A DNA stretch of 35,603 bases from Bacteroidaceae bacterium (GTDB taxonomy: Bacteria > Bacteroidota > Bacteroidia > Bacteroidales > Bacteroidaceae). Numbering within the stretch: position 1 is the stretch's first letter; each line of letters starts with the position of its first letter. Location: positions 1 through 35,603 of the forward strand of contig JAKSLO010000014.1 of assembly GCA_024401185.1 (NCBI GenBank), in the 5' to 3' direction. The position numbers and the translations under genes are program-made. Below, piece by piece: positions 7,768-13,548 of this stretch. A model generated the notes under the pieces. The model worked only from the letters and a program-made list of their open reading frames with translations. It did no database searches and had not been told where the DNA came from.

Positions 7768-9665
7768 TGGAGATTATAATCAACGGCATGGAGGCTGCCC
7801 TTAAGAAGGGCACTTCCTTTCAGTTCATCACAGAGAACCGCTACTTTACGGGCTCGGATTCTTATACGCTCAACATCGCATTTCCGCTTCGTGGTTGCTC
7901 ACAAAACTTGAAAATCTTCGGCAACATAGGGCGTATGGACGTCAGCAAAGAGAAAATCCGCTTTGACTGTGAGATTCGTGACGGATCCTTCAACAAGTTT
8001 GGAACCATCACGATCACATCCATTACGCCTGAGGAGGTGAAGACGCAGTTCCTCGAAGGGCGAAGTGAGCAGAACTTCGCTGATGATTTTGACTTTATCT
8101 ACATCAATGAGATGAATCTGGGAGCGCCATATTCCACAACGGATCTCAGGAGCCCGGGCATTCACTGGGCTTTCCCGGAGGAACGTGACTATGTGGCTCT
8201 CCCGTGGGTCAACAATGCTTCGGGAAATATTCAGAACAAGGCTGACTATGATGCAGAGACTGATTCCTTCAAATGGCATTGCGATACTGAAGGGTTGTCT
8301 TTCCAACCATATCTTACCTATATTATATATAAGGTAACAGATGCGGTGGGTTATACCATTGACATTTCCAGGATCTTGGATTCGCCTTACGGAAATCTAC
8401 TCATATGCAACACGCTTCCCTATGCATGGGGCATACCTGAATTTGCAAAGGCGCTTCCACATTGGAGTGTCACGGAGTTTTTCGAAGAGCTGGAGAAGCT
8501 GCTCTATGGTGAGTTTATCATCGACCATCGGGCAAAGACGATACGTTTTGAGTTCACGAAGGACGTGATGGAGGAGGTGAAGCCCATCCACATTGACAGG
8601 GTGCTGGACAGCTACACCAGCGACATCTCTGAGGATGACAGCCAGTGTGAGTATGAGGAAGCTGCCAACATTAAATACTGTGATGCCGGGCACGAGATGT
8701 GGAAGTTCTATGACTGTCCCTGGCTCATCAGCCATTTCCGCCACTACAGAAGGACGGTTTCCGTATCAAGGACGGAAACGAAGCTTGTGGAAGAGGACTG
8801 GGTGAGGGAGTACGACACCTTTGAGCAGCTACGCCAGTATGCCTATGCTATAAAGGACTCTGCCAGCACGGCTACATCGGGTAGGGCAGACAAGATAATG
8901 GAAACCGCGAAATTGTTATACGCAAGGGACATAGATACATACTTCACCTTCTACACCCTGTCGTATGATGAGGTGAAGGTCGGGTTGAACAACATATCGT
9001 CCTTCAAGTTCCACATGTGCCTGCTGCCTCTGAATGTGTTCGGGGAGCGTATCGTCAAGGAAGACAACAGCAATACCATGGAACTCAAAATCGTTCCGGC
9101 ATGGATTGACTATGCGGATGCAACCTACGGTGACATCCTCTTCCTTGACTGTGGGAGTCTGGAAAGCGCTGAACAGGCTGTTGAGCTACAGGGTGAACGG
9201 GGTGGACGTGCATATCTGCAGCCAAATGCCGTGCGTATATGCCAGAACGGGGAGAAGAACAAGTCGGAGGAATACTTCGACAAGATTTATGTGGGATTCT
9301 ATGACGGGCATGTCATGTCTGACACCCCATCATTCCTGCCACGTCCTGCTCTGGACGCCATTGATCTGCGTGCAGACTGGTCCTACAGCTATAACGTGGG
9401 AAGGAATCTACGGCTCAATAGTAATACGAGAAGTGCACCCAGACCGCAGAGATACACCATCAACACGGAACAGAAGTTTGCCTTCTCGTTCCTGGCACAC
9501 CATATCCCTGACGTCAGGGCACTGTTCTTCATCAATGGAAGAAGATATATATGCGAGAAAATTGAAAGTACCTTTTCAGAGTCCGGTATGAGCGAACTCC
9601 AAAAAGGCACTTTCTACGAGGTCCTGGATGTTCAGTCCAAATGGGATGATACGCAGATGAAATGA
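7767..9665 (+). CDS. Phage tail protein following the tape measure (distal tail/hub-like)
   Basis: The product is 632 aa with no signal peptide. It starts on the last base of the tape measure stop, so the two are translationally coupled. The sequence is of a type found directly after the tape measure gene in Bacteroidales prophages, the position normally held by the distal tail or hub protein at the tail tip. It begins with a segment typical of a distal-tail fold (NGMEAALKKGTSFQFITENR), and it ends RRYICEKIESTFSESGMSEL, a C-terminal pattern I associate with this group. A middle region (about 200-290) looks like an adaptor between phage baseplate domains, ending with AKTIRFEFTKDVM. I cannot assign an enzymatic domain. 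The hub role is inferred from position and general pattern, not from a diagnostic motif. Confidence 0.65.
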   Translation: MEIIINGMEAALKKGTSFQFITENRYFTGSDSYTLNIAFPLRGCSQNLKIFGNIGRMDVSKEKIRFDCEIRDGSFNKFGTITITSITPEEVKTQFLEGRSEQNFADDFDFIYINEMNLGAPYSTTDLRSPGIHWAFPEERDYVALPWVNNASGNIQNKADYDAETDSFKWHCDTEGLSFQPYLTYIIYKVTDAVGYTIDISRILDSPYGNLLICNTLPYAWGIPEFAKALPHWSVTEFFEELEKLLYGEFIIDHRAKTIRFEFTKDVMEEVKPIHIDRVLDSYTSDISEDDSQCEYEEAANIKYCDAGHEMWKFYDCPWLISHFRHYRRTVSVSRTETKLVEEDWVREYDTFEQLRQYAYAIKDSASTATSGRADKIMETAKLLYARDIDTYFTFYTLSYDEVKVGLNNISSFKFHMCLLPLNVFGERIVKEDNSNTMELKIVPAWIDYADATYGDILFLDCGSLESAEQAVELQGERGGRAYLQPNAVRICQNGEKNKSEEYFDKIYVGFYDGHVMSDTPSFLPRPALDAIDLRADWSYSYNVGRNLRLNSNTRSAPRPQRYTINTEQKFAFSFLAHHIPDVRALFFINGRRYICEKIESTFSESGMSELQKGTFYEVLDVQSKWDDTQMK

Positions 9666-9669
9666 AAAG

Positions 9670-9703
9670 CAACGGCTTTCCACTAGGGGAGCCGTTGTTT
9701 TTT
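9670..9703 (+). terminator. Terminator of the phage tail operon
   Basis: CAACGGCT (9670-9677) and AGCCGTTG (9690-9697) form an 8-bp stem, extended inside by TCC/GGG, and are followed by six T (9698-9703). It starts a few bases after the 632-aa gene and lies just before the stop of the convergent integrase gene. Confidence 0.88.
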
Positions 9704-9709
9704 CGATTC

Positions 9710-10837
9710 TTACTTCAGTTTTTTCGAGAACTTTGTGGCATGGTCTTCGACTGCCTTTTTAAGAATCTTGCCATAGATTTGTGTGGTGGCGATGTTCTTG
9801 TGCCCCATCATTCTTGCTACCTTATCAATTGGTATATCATAGGTAAGTGCCAGAGTAGCAAAAGAATGTCGAGCCACGTGAAAGGTCATCGGCTTGGTAA
9901 GCTTTGCTGCAGCCTCCACCAAATGAAGATAGTCATTACCTTTCTGATTAGTGATGTGGGGCAATTTGTAGTCGTACTTCTTCAAGACCTCCATTGCTGG
10001 TGGCAAAATGGGAGTGAAGAAGTTGCTTCCCGTTTTTAGTCTCTCACCATCTATGTAATACATATCCCCATGCTTCTCTGTCATCGTCTTGAAATCGAAG
10101 AGCATCAAGTCGCAATAGGCAAGACCTGTATAGGCTGAGAATACGAAGAGGTCGCGTACCCTGGCTTGCTTCAAGGGTAAGTCAAGAGAGCGAACTTTCT
10201 TCAGCTCCTTCTCTGTAAGTGGTTTGCGCTCCTTACTCTTGCCTCTATTGAACTTGCAGCGTGCATATGGATCCTCATCGATAATGCCCTGCTGATATGC
10301 TACCTTGATGTACGGCTTCAGTCTCCTATGGTAATTGAAGACCGTGACATCAGTACGGGCTTTGTCTTCGCGAAGCCATGCGTCCCAAGCATAGAGATTG
10401 GCTGGAGTGAGGTCATTGAATAGCTTTATCTTGCCGAATGAGGTAAGTGCATCTAATGTAACCATCTTCTGTCGTACAGTGTTCTCTCGCAAATTCTGAG
10501 TGGCTATCTGTTCACGTAGCCATTCGAGAAAATTCGAGTTTCCACGCAAGCGAGTAGTATTCGTGGTTTCTATGCCAAGATGCTTGTTCAGTGTTTCAAG
10601 CGTCAATTCCTCGTTGAGAACTACCATGCAGTTGACTATGTCCTCATACTTTTGGATTTTCTTGGCATATTCTTTCTCCTTCAGAATGTCTGGATATTCC
10701 GACGGAGCGCACTTACCTATATTTATATGTTTTCTCTCGGTTTTTGAAAAGGTGATACGTACTTCGATTACTCCTACACCTTTCTTTTCTGCTGTTTTCT
10801 TTCTATCATATACTACAGCAACAATATTCTTTCCCAT
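9710..10837 (-). CDS. Tyrosine recombinase (phage/ICE-type integrase)
   Basis: The integrase is 375 aa and likely inserts and excises the element at the neighbouring tRNA-Arg gene. The N-terminal 85 residues resemble the Bacteroidetes arm-type DNA-binding domain; residues about 100-185 are the SAM-like core-binding domain (SNFLEWLREQ onward); the catalytic domain covers about 205-365. Catalytic residues seen are H320-x-x-R323 (FHVARHSF), H346 (MMGHKN) and the nucleophile Y355 (TTQIYGK). In the first box (AYTGLAYCDLMLF) the usual Arg is Ala240, a substitution common in Bacteroidetes integrases. The start at 10837 is the only reasonable one. The gene is convergent with the tail operon. The region upstream (10838-11298) carries repeats that look like integrase or regulator sites. 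Confidence 0.93.
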   Translation of the reverse strand: MGKNIVAVVYDRKKTAEKKGVGVIEVRITFSKTERKHINIGKCAPSEYPDILKEKEYAKKIQKYEDIVNCMVVLNEELTLETLNKHLGIETTNTTRLRGNSNFLEWLREQIATQNLRENTVRQKMVTLDALTSFGKIKLFNDLTPANLYAWDAWLREDKARTDVTVFNYHRRLKPYIKVAYQQGIIDEDPYARCKFNRGKSKERKPLTEKELKKVRSLDLPLKQARVRDLFVFSAYTGLAYCDLMLFDFKTMTEKHGDMYYIDGERLKTGSNFFTPILPPAMEVLKKYDYKLPHITNQKGNDYLHLVEAAAKLTKPMTFHVARHSFATLALTYDIPIDKVARMMGHKNIATTQIYGKILKKAVEDHATKFSKKLK

Positions 10838-10869
10838 ATCCTTTTTTCATTTTGTCGGAGTAGTAAAGC

Positions 10870-10918
10870 GTGCTACCTAATTGTCTTCAGGGTGCTACCA
10901 TGTGCTACCAAGTGATAC
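10870..10918 (+). repeat. Cluster of GTGCTACC repeats upstream of the integrase
   Basis: Three exact GTGCTACC copies lie at 10870-10877, 10892-10899 and 10902-10909, with a degenerate fourth (GTGATAC, 10912-10918). They face the inverted cluster at 11065-11107. The arrangement suggests arm-type recombinase or regulator binding sites. Confidence 0.7.
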
Positions 10919-10945
10919 AATATTTCTTTTGAATCTCCAGGCTTA

Positions 10946-11009
10946 GAACCTATGAACCACTTTTGGATTCGAACTCATGAATCACTTGTTTTTTGAACTC
11001 ATGAACCAA
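10946..11009 (+). repeat. Three tandem GAACnnATGAA repeats
   Basis: GAACCTATGAACCAC (10946), GAACTCATGAATCAC (10971) and GAACTCATGAACCAA (10995) recur every 24-25 bp between the two GTGCTACC-type clusters. The spacing is slightly over two helical turns. Confidence 0.65.
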
Positions 11010-11064
11010 TTTGGGCTCAAACTCAAAAAAAATATCCAATTTTCGTGTTTTTTTGCGAAAAATT

Positions 11065-11107
11065 GGTAGCACGGAATTTTTCCGTTAGTAGCACGATTTG
11101 GTAGCAC
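11065..11107 (-). repeat. Cluster of GGTAGCAC repeats (inverted to 10870-10909)
   Basis: GGTAGCAC occurs at 11065-11072 and 11100-11107, with AGTAGCAC at 11087-11094. They are the reverse complement of the GTGCTACC motif nearer the integrase. Confidence 0.7.
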
Positions 11108-11238
11108 GAATGTCCATTTTGGGCGATTTTAGACGCTTTCTGTCCGACGTGTTTAACTTATCGTTGCCTGCGTGATGAAAAAGGATATAAGGGGATATGT
11201 TTAGATAAATTATTGATTATCAGTGGCTTTTGAAAGTT

Positions 11239-11275
11239 CGAGGAGGTGAGCGATAACTCATCTCCTCGATTTTTT
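11239..11275 (+). terminator. Rho-independent terminator, plus strand
   Basis: CGAGGAGGTGAG (11239-11250) pairs with CTCATCTCCTCG (11257-11268) over 12 bp with one G-T pair, a 6-nt loop and six T after it. No plus-strand gene precedes it for 1.5 kb, so it may end an unseen short RNA or insulate the tRNA gene from antisense transcription from the element. Confidence 0.85.
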
Positions 11276-11298
11276 GTTTTTGGGAATTATCCCATTTG

Positions 11299-11373
11299 TG
11301 ATTCGGATGGGGCTCGAACCCATGACCCGCAGCTTAGAAGGCTGCTGCTCTAATCCAACTGAGCTACCGAACC
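11299..11373 (-). tRNA. tRNA-Arg (anticodon UCU)
   Basis: The 75-nt minus-strand sequence folds as a full cloverleaf: acceptor GGTTCGG/CCGAATC, D-arm with TAGCTCAGTTGGATTAGA, anticodon stem GCAGC/GCTGC around loop CTTCTAA (anticodon TCT), T-arm with GGTTCGAGCC, and discriminator A. CCA is not encoded. Its 3' end faces the integrase, so it is the probable integration site of the element to its left. Confidence 0.96.
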
Positions 11374-11541
11374 AACCTTGAAGGAATGAATCTGTGCAAA
11401 TAATGCGTCAAATCCTAAAACCGAATGCAAAGGTACAAAGATTTTCTGACATAATGCAGAAAAAAAAGATTTTTTTTCAAACAATCTTAAAAGAATAGCT
11501 GAAACGCCCTAAATAGAATGCCAGAAGCCATCATTATGGGC

Positions 11542-11657
11542 AAAAAAAAAGCTGTCTCGCGACAACCTCTTTTTCAAACAATCTTCTCTTTTACCTTAAA
11601 ACTAATCTAATACCCTGAATTCTTTTCCTAACCTTAAATCTAATACCATGAAAAACT
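11542..11657 (-). ncRNA. Small RNA 1 of a three-copy paralogous family
   Basis: The transcript is predicted at about 115 nt, from just after a strong promoter (TTG 11691-11689, 19 nt, TACATTTG 11669-11662) to an intrinsic terminator: an 8-bp stem (11549-11556 with 11561-11568) closed by a GCGA tetraloop and followed by a run of T. The body contains two copies of a TATTAGATT...TTAAGG unit. The only ATG frame (ATGGTATTAGATTTAAGG, 15 codons) has no ribosome binding site and is not conserved in copy 3, so I treat it as non-coding. The function is unknown. The organisation resembles the paralogous small-RNA families known in Bacteroides, but homology is not shown here. Confidence 0.75.
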
Positions 11658-11661
11658 GATG

Positions 11662-11691
11662 CAAATGTACTGCTTTTTGCGAGAATGGCAA
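11662..11691 (-). promoter_or_regulatory. Promoter of small RNA 1
   Basis: TTG (11691-11689), exactly 19 nt, TACATTTG (11669-11662): a full match to the Bacteroidetes housekeeping sigma pattern. Confidence 0.88.
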
Positions 11692-11729
11692 TAGATATAG
11701 GGAAGAAAATGCAAAAATGTGCGTTGTTC

Positions 11730-11743
11730 TTGATTTGTATCAA
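11730..11743. promoter_or_regulatory. FNR/CRP-type palindrome upstream of small RNA 1
   Basis: TTGAT-TTGT-ATCAA is a perfect match to the FNR-type half-site arrangement TTGAT-N4-ATCAA. Its centre is 46.5 bp from the centre of the -33 TTG, placing it near -80 from the likely start. The same distance is kept in the other two copies. Confidence 0.65.
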
Positions 11744-11845
11744 GATTATATTTGTGCTCTCATAGCCAATAAATTCTTTGACTTTAAGAAAGTGTAGTAA
11801 AAGAAATGATTAAAGAATAAGTTGCACCCTCGTAAACTTATGGGC

Positions 11846-11967
11846 AAAAAAAAAAGCTGTCTCGCGACAACCTCTTTTTTCAAAACAATCTTTCTTTTCT
11901 TTACCTTAAAACTAATCTAATACCCTGAATTCTTTTCCTAACCTTAAATCTAATACCATGAAAAACT
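11846..11967 (-). ncRNA. Small RNA 2 of the paralogous family
   Basis: About 120 nt are predicted. It is almost the same sequence as small RNA 1, with two TATTAGATT...TTAAGG units and the same GCGA-capped terminator (stem 11854-11861 with 11866-11873, then a T run on the minus strand at 11855-11846). The promoter is TTG (12001-11999), 19 nt, TACCTTTG (11979-11972). Confidence 0.75.
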
Positions 11968-11971
11968 GATG

Positions 11972-12001
11972 CAAAGGTACTGCTTTTTGCGAGAATGGCA
12001 A
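11972..12001 (-). promoter_or_regulatory. Promoter of small RNA 2
   Basis: TTG (12001-11999), exactly 19 nt, TACCTTTG (11979-11972). Confidence 0.88.
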
Positions 12002-12039
12002 TAGATAGAGGGTGGAAAATGCAAAAAAGTGCGTTGTTC

Positions 12040-12053
12040 TTGATTTGTGTCAA
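12040..12053. promoter_or_regulatory. FNR/CRP-type palindrome upstream of small RNA 2
   Basis: TTGAT-TTGT-GTCAA differs from the perfect palindrome by one base. It is placed at the same distance (46.5 bp centre to centre) from the -33 element as in copies 1 and 3. Confidence 0.6.
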
Positions 12054-12076
12054 GACCGCAGTAAACAAAAGGGCTT

Positions 12077-12229
12077 TAAAAAGCAAAGAGAGGTTATCTC
12101 ACGATAGCCTCCCCTTTAAATACTCACTACACACATAATGCGTAGTGAGTATTGGAGATAAGATAATTACGAGTCAATCTTGTCTCACGACAAACTTTTG
12201 ACTCAATCTAATATTTAATATATGTTATT
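12077..12229 (-). ncRNA. Fourth, diverged small RNA candidate
   Basis: On the minus strand TTG (12264-12262), 20 nt, TAACTTTG (12241-12234) could start a transcript of about 150 nt. It contains TATTAGATT as in the three-copy family, then a nested hairpin (GAGTCAA/TTGACTC outside, TTTGTC-GTGA-GACAAG inside; about 12171-12204), a perfect 12-bp hairpin AATACTCACTAC/GTAGTGAGTATT (12119-12130, 12142-12153), and a terminator-like stem (GAGGTTATC 12090-12098 with GATAGCCTC 12103-12111) followed by a T-rich tail. It shares the GNGA-capped stem style with the others but lacks the upstream palindrome. Confidence 0.5.
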
Positions 12230-12345
12230 GTCACAAAGTTAATGCTTTTATTTGAGAAATGCAAGAAAACACCACGAAAAACAATGTTTTTGCTATGTTT
12301 CGGTGCTTTTTTCCCATATTTCCTGGCAAAAGGACAAAGTATTAG

Positions 12346-12516
12346 CGTCCTGTTACAACTGACTTTGCTTTGCTTGTTGACGCGGCACTCGGCATAAATC
12401 CCGAAATGCTGATCAACATGCAAACTCGGTGTAATATGGCTTGGGCACGCATGAAGCCTGCTTTGTCAGCTCGTTTTAGTGAGATACAGAAGCGAGCTGC
12501 ATCGTGGCTTTTGTAA
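12346..12516 (+). pseudogene. 3' remnant of a HigA-family antitoxin gene
   Basis: Translating from 12346 gives 56 residues that begin RPVTTDFALLVDAALGINPE and continue MLINMQTRCNMAWARM, ending at a TAA (12514-12516). This matches the C-terminal half of Bacteroidetes HigA antitoxins: the Arg-Pro-x-Thr turn, the 'ALLxDAALGI' helix and the 'MLxNMQxRYNM' helix. The frame is closed by a TAG directly upstream (12343-12345), there is no start codon, and the helix-turn-helix N-terminus is not visible upstream. No HigB toxin is present. It is a decayed toxin-antitoxin module left between the small-RNA cassettes. Confidence 0.7.
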
Positions 12517-12564
12517 TTTTATGCGCGAAAACATAAGTGGAGTGGGGTGTAGTCTAATGGGTAT

Positions 12565-12634
12565 AAAAAAAAAGAGGTTGTCATCCCGACAACCAATCTT
12601 TTCACTAACCTTAAATCTAATACCATGAAAAACT
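12565..12634 (-). ncRNA. Small RNA 3 of the paralogous family (short form)
   Basis: A transcript of about 70 nt is predicted. The promoter is TTG (12668-12666), 19 nt, TACCTTTG (12646-12639). The body has one TATTAGATTTAAGGTTA unit, and the terminator is a perfect 7-bp stem (12576-12582 with 12588-12594) followed by a T run (12573-12565 on the minus strand). The terminator stem differs in sequence from copies 1 and 2 but keeps GTTGTC, so selection seems to act on structure. Confidence 0.75.
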
Positions 12635-12638
12635 GATG

Positions 12639-12668
12639 CAAAGGTACTGCTTTTCTTGAAAATAGCAA
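12639..12668 (-). promoter_or_regulatory. Promoter of small RNA 3
   Basis: TTG (12668-12666), exactly 19 nt, TACCTTTG (12646-12639). Confidence 0.88.
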
Positions 12669-12706
12669 TAGATTGCACGAAAAACTTGATGAAAACCGCT
12701 GCATTC

Positions 12707-12720
12707 TTGATATGAATCAA
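12707..12720. promoter_or_regulatory. FNR/CRP-type palindrome upstream of small RNA 3
   Basis: TTGAT-ATGA-ATCAA keeps both half-sites while the four central bases differ from copies 1 and 2, as expected for a protein binding site. It is again 46.5 bp from the -33 element. Confidence 0.65.
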
Positions 12721-12763
12721 TTCGGGTGCCTCCGAACAGCTTCGCTTGGCCGTTCATTGGTAC

Positions 12764-12795
12764 AAAAAAAGATGCTCCCCGAATGAGGAGCATCT
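12764..12795 (-). terminator. Terminator of tRNA-Trp
   Basis: On the minus strand a perfect 9-bp stem (12787-12795 with 12770-12778, arms AGATGCTCC/GGAGCATCT), an 8-nt loop and a run of seven T (12770-12764). It lies about 20 nt downstream of the tRNA. Confidence 0.93.
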
Positions 12796-12813
12796 GCTAT
12801 ATTCTGTCGTCTG

Positions 12814-12886
12814 CACGGGAAGAGAGGCTCGAACTCCCGACACCTGGTTTTGGAGACCAGTGCTCTACCAACTGAGCTATTCCCGT
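12814..12886 (-). tRNA. tRNA-Trp (anticodon CCA)
   Basis: The 73-nt minus-strand sequence folds fully: acceptor ACGGGAA/TTCCCGT with discriminator G, D-arm TAGCTCAGTTGGTAGA, anticodon stem CTGGT/ACCAG around CTCCAAA (anticodon CCA), and T-arm with GAGTTCGAGCC. CCA is not encoded. In many bacteria tRNA-Trp precedes secE; here that gene is not next to it, and a strong terminator follows. Confidence 0.96.
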
Positions 12887-12994
12887 AAAAGCGATGCAAA
12901 GATACGGCATTTTTTCGAATCTCGCAATAGTTGCGGCATCTCTTTTTCATTTTTTTGTGTTTTATTTGTATCATAGCCCCCCCTAACCTGTAAA

Positions 12995-13038
12995 GAAGCC
13001 CCCTAACCCCCGAGGGGGAATAAGGACAATGTCGAAAT
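12995..13038. repeat. Dispersed CCCCTAACCCC repeat, copy A
   Basis: GCCCCCTAACCCCCGAGGGG, then AATAAGGACAATGTCGAAAT. The first part is a small C/G hairpin. It resembles copies B (13173-13250) and C (13840-13902). This type of repeat lies between genes on both sides of the two small genes here. Confidence 0.7.
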
Positions 13039-13064
13039 CAATATTTCTTCAAATAGATTTCATC

Positions 13065-13124
13065 CTAAGATTTCTAGCCGTAGGCTATAAAAGATCTACT
13101 TATTGCTTACGCAAGAAATCTTAG
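13065..13124. repeat. Inverted repeat CTAAGATTTCT/AGAAATCTTAG
   Basis: Perfect 11-bp arms at 13065-13075 and 13114-13124, with CTAGCCGTAG-like and CTACG extensions, inside the repeat-rich stretch downstream of the small membrane protein gene. TCTTCAAATAGA also occurs twice nearby (from 13045 and from 13160). Confidence 0.6.
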
Positions 13125-13386
13125 CTACGCAGAAGTCTAAAGGCTTCACTAGAAATAATCTCTTCAAATAGAAGCCCCCTAACCCCGACTTTTGACTATG
13201 GTAAAAATGTAGGGAATAATGACTATGTCGAAATGCAAACTTGTTATATAAAAGCATCGCTGCCACTATTTGTGTGAGCATAGTGAGCGCAATCACCGCC
13301 ATACGTTTATTCCAGCGTTTCTTGTTGATGAATTCGGGCATGGTACCGTGCTGTTCTTCCTGTAGATTTTCCTGTAGTTCCTTCAT
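13096..13386 (-). CDS. Small membrane protein, unknown function
   Basis: The predicted product is 96 aa from the Met at 13386, chosen because AAGGGA precedes it and a -7-like TAACTTTG (13421-13414) lies about 28 nt upstream. It has an acidic and polar N-terminus, then a basic patch and one transmembrane helix (MAVIALTMLTQIVAAMLLY, about residues 29-47). After about residue 52 the sequence comes from dispersed repeat B (13173-13250) and the inverted repeat beyond it, so the original protein probably ended near LLYNKFAF and the C-terminal 45 residues are read-through of inserted DNA. The repeat origin of the tail is visible; the claim that the original ended there is inferred. I do not recognise a family. 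Confidence 0.5.
   Translation of the reverse strand: MKELQENLQEEQHGTMPEFINKKRWNKRMAVIALTMLTQIVAAMLLYNKFAFRHSHYSLHFYHSQKSGLGGFYLKRLFLVKPLDFCVAKISCVSNK
13173..13250. repeat. Dispersed CCCCTAACCCC repeat, copy B
   Basis: AGCCCCCTAACCCCGACTTT at its left end, then GGGAATAATGACTATGTCGAAAT and CAAACTTGTTATATAAA. It shares blocks with copies A and C but has an insertion between the C-rich and G-rich halves. It overlaps the 3' part of the small membrane protein frame. Confidence 0.65.
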
Positions 13387-13413
13387 TCCCTTATAATTTT
13401 TCTTCCGAAATTG

Positions 13414-13421
13414 CAAAGTTA
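13414..13421 (-). promoter_or_regulatory. Likely -7 element for the small membrane protein gene
   Basis: TAACTTTG on the minus strand, 28 nt before the chosen ATG. No clear TTG at the usual distance. Confidence 0.4.
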
Positions 13422-13474
13422 TTAAATTTTTGTGATTTTTCTCACTTGTATGATGATTATTTCAGAAAAGTGTG

Positions 13475-13482
13475 TATCTTTG
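13475..13482 (+). promoter_or_regulatory. Likely -7 element for the 96-aa unknown gene
   Basis: TATCTTTG on the plus strand, 66 nt before the ATG at 13549, divergent from the -7 element at 13421-13414. Confidence 0.45.
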
Positions 13483-13548
13483 TATGAGAAAAAGAAAAAC
13501 AAGAGGTACATACCCCGATATGTGTTTGGCTATCAAACTGAAAACATT

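Larger units (their letters stand above)
10838..11298. other. Integrase-proximal attachment/regulatory region with no gene
   Basis: No gene is seen between the integrase start and the tRNA-Arg 3' end. The stretch holds two opposing clusters of an 8-bp motif, a set of 24-25-bp tandem repeats, small hairpins (CGGAA-TTT-TTCCG at 11073-11085) and a plus-strand terminator. Because tyrosine recombinases commonly use tRNA 3' ends, the right attachment site is most likely at or near 11299; the exact core cannot be found without the left end, which is not in the window. Confidence 0.55.
11536..11745 (-). repeat. sRNA cassette repeat, copy 1
   Basis: About 210 bp, nearly identical to 11840-12055 and partly to 12557-12720. 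The repeat covers terminator, transcript, promoter and upstream palindrome as one unit. Confidence 0.9.
11840..12055 (-). repeat. sRNA cassette repeat, copy 2
   Basis: About 216 bp, nearly identical to 11536-11745 over its full length, in the same orientation. Confidence 0.9.
12557..12720 (-). repeat. sRNA cassette repeat, copy 3 (shorter)
   Basis: About 164 bp related to copies 1 and 2. It keeps the promoter, palindrome and terminator position but has only one TATTAGATTTAAGG unit in the transcript and a different terminator loop. Confidence 0.85.

Noticed and set aside
11641..11656. 15-codon leader peptide inside small RNA 1
   Set aside because: No ribosome binding site, and the frame runs into the terminator in copy 3, so it is not conserved as a coding frame.
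11536..12720. CRISPR-like array
   Set aside because: The repeats are about 160-216 bp, only three, with promoter and terminator inside; no short repeat/spacer pattern and no cas genes.
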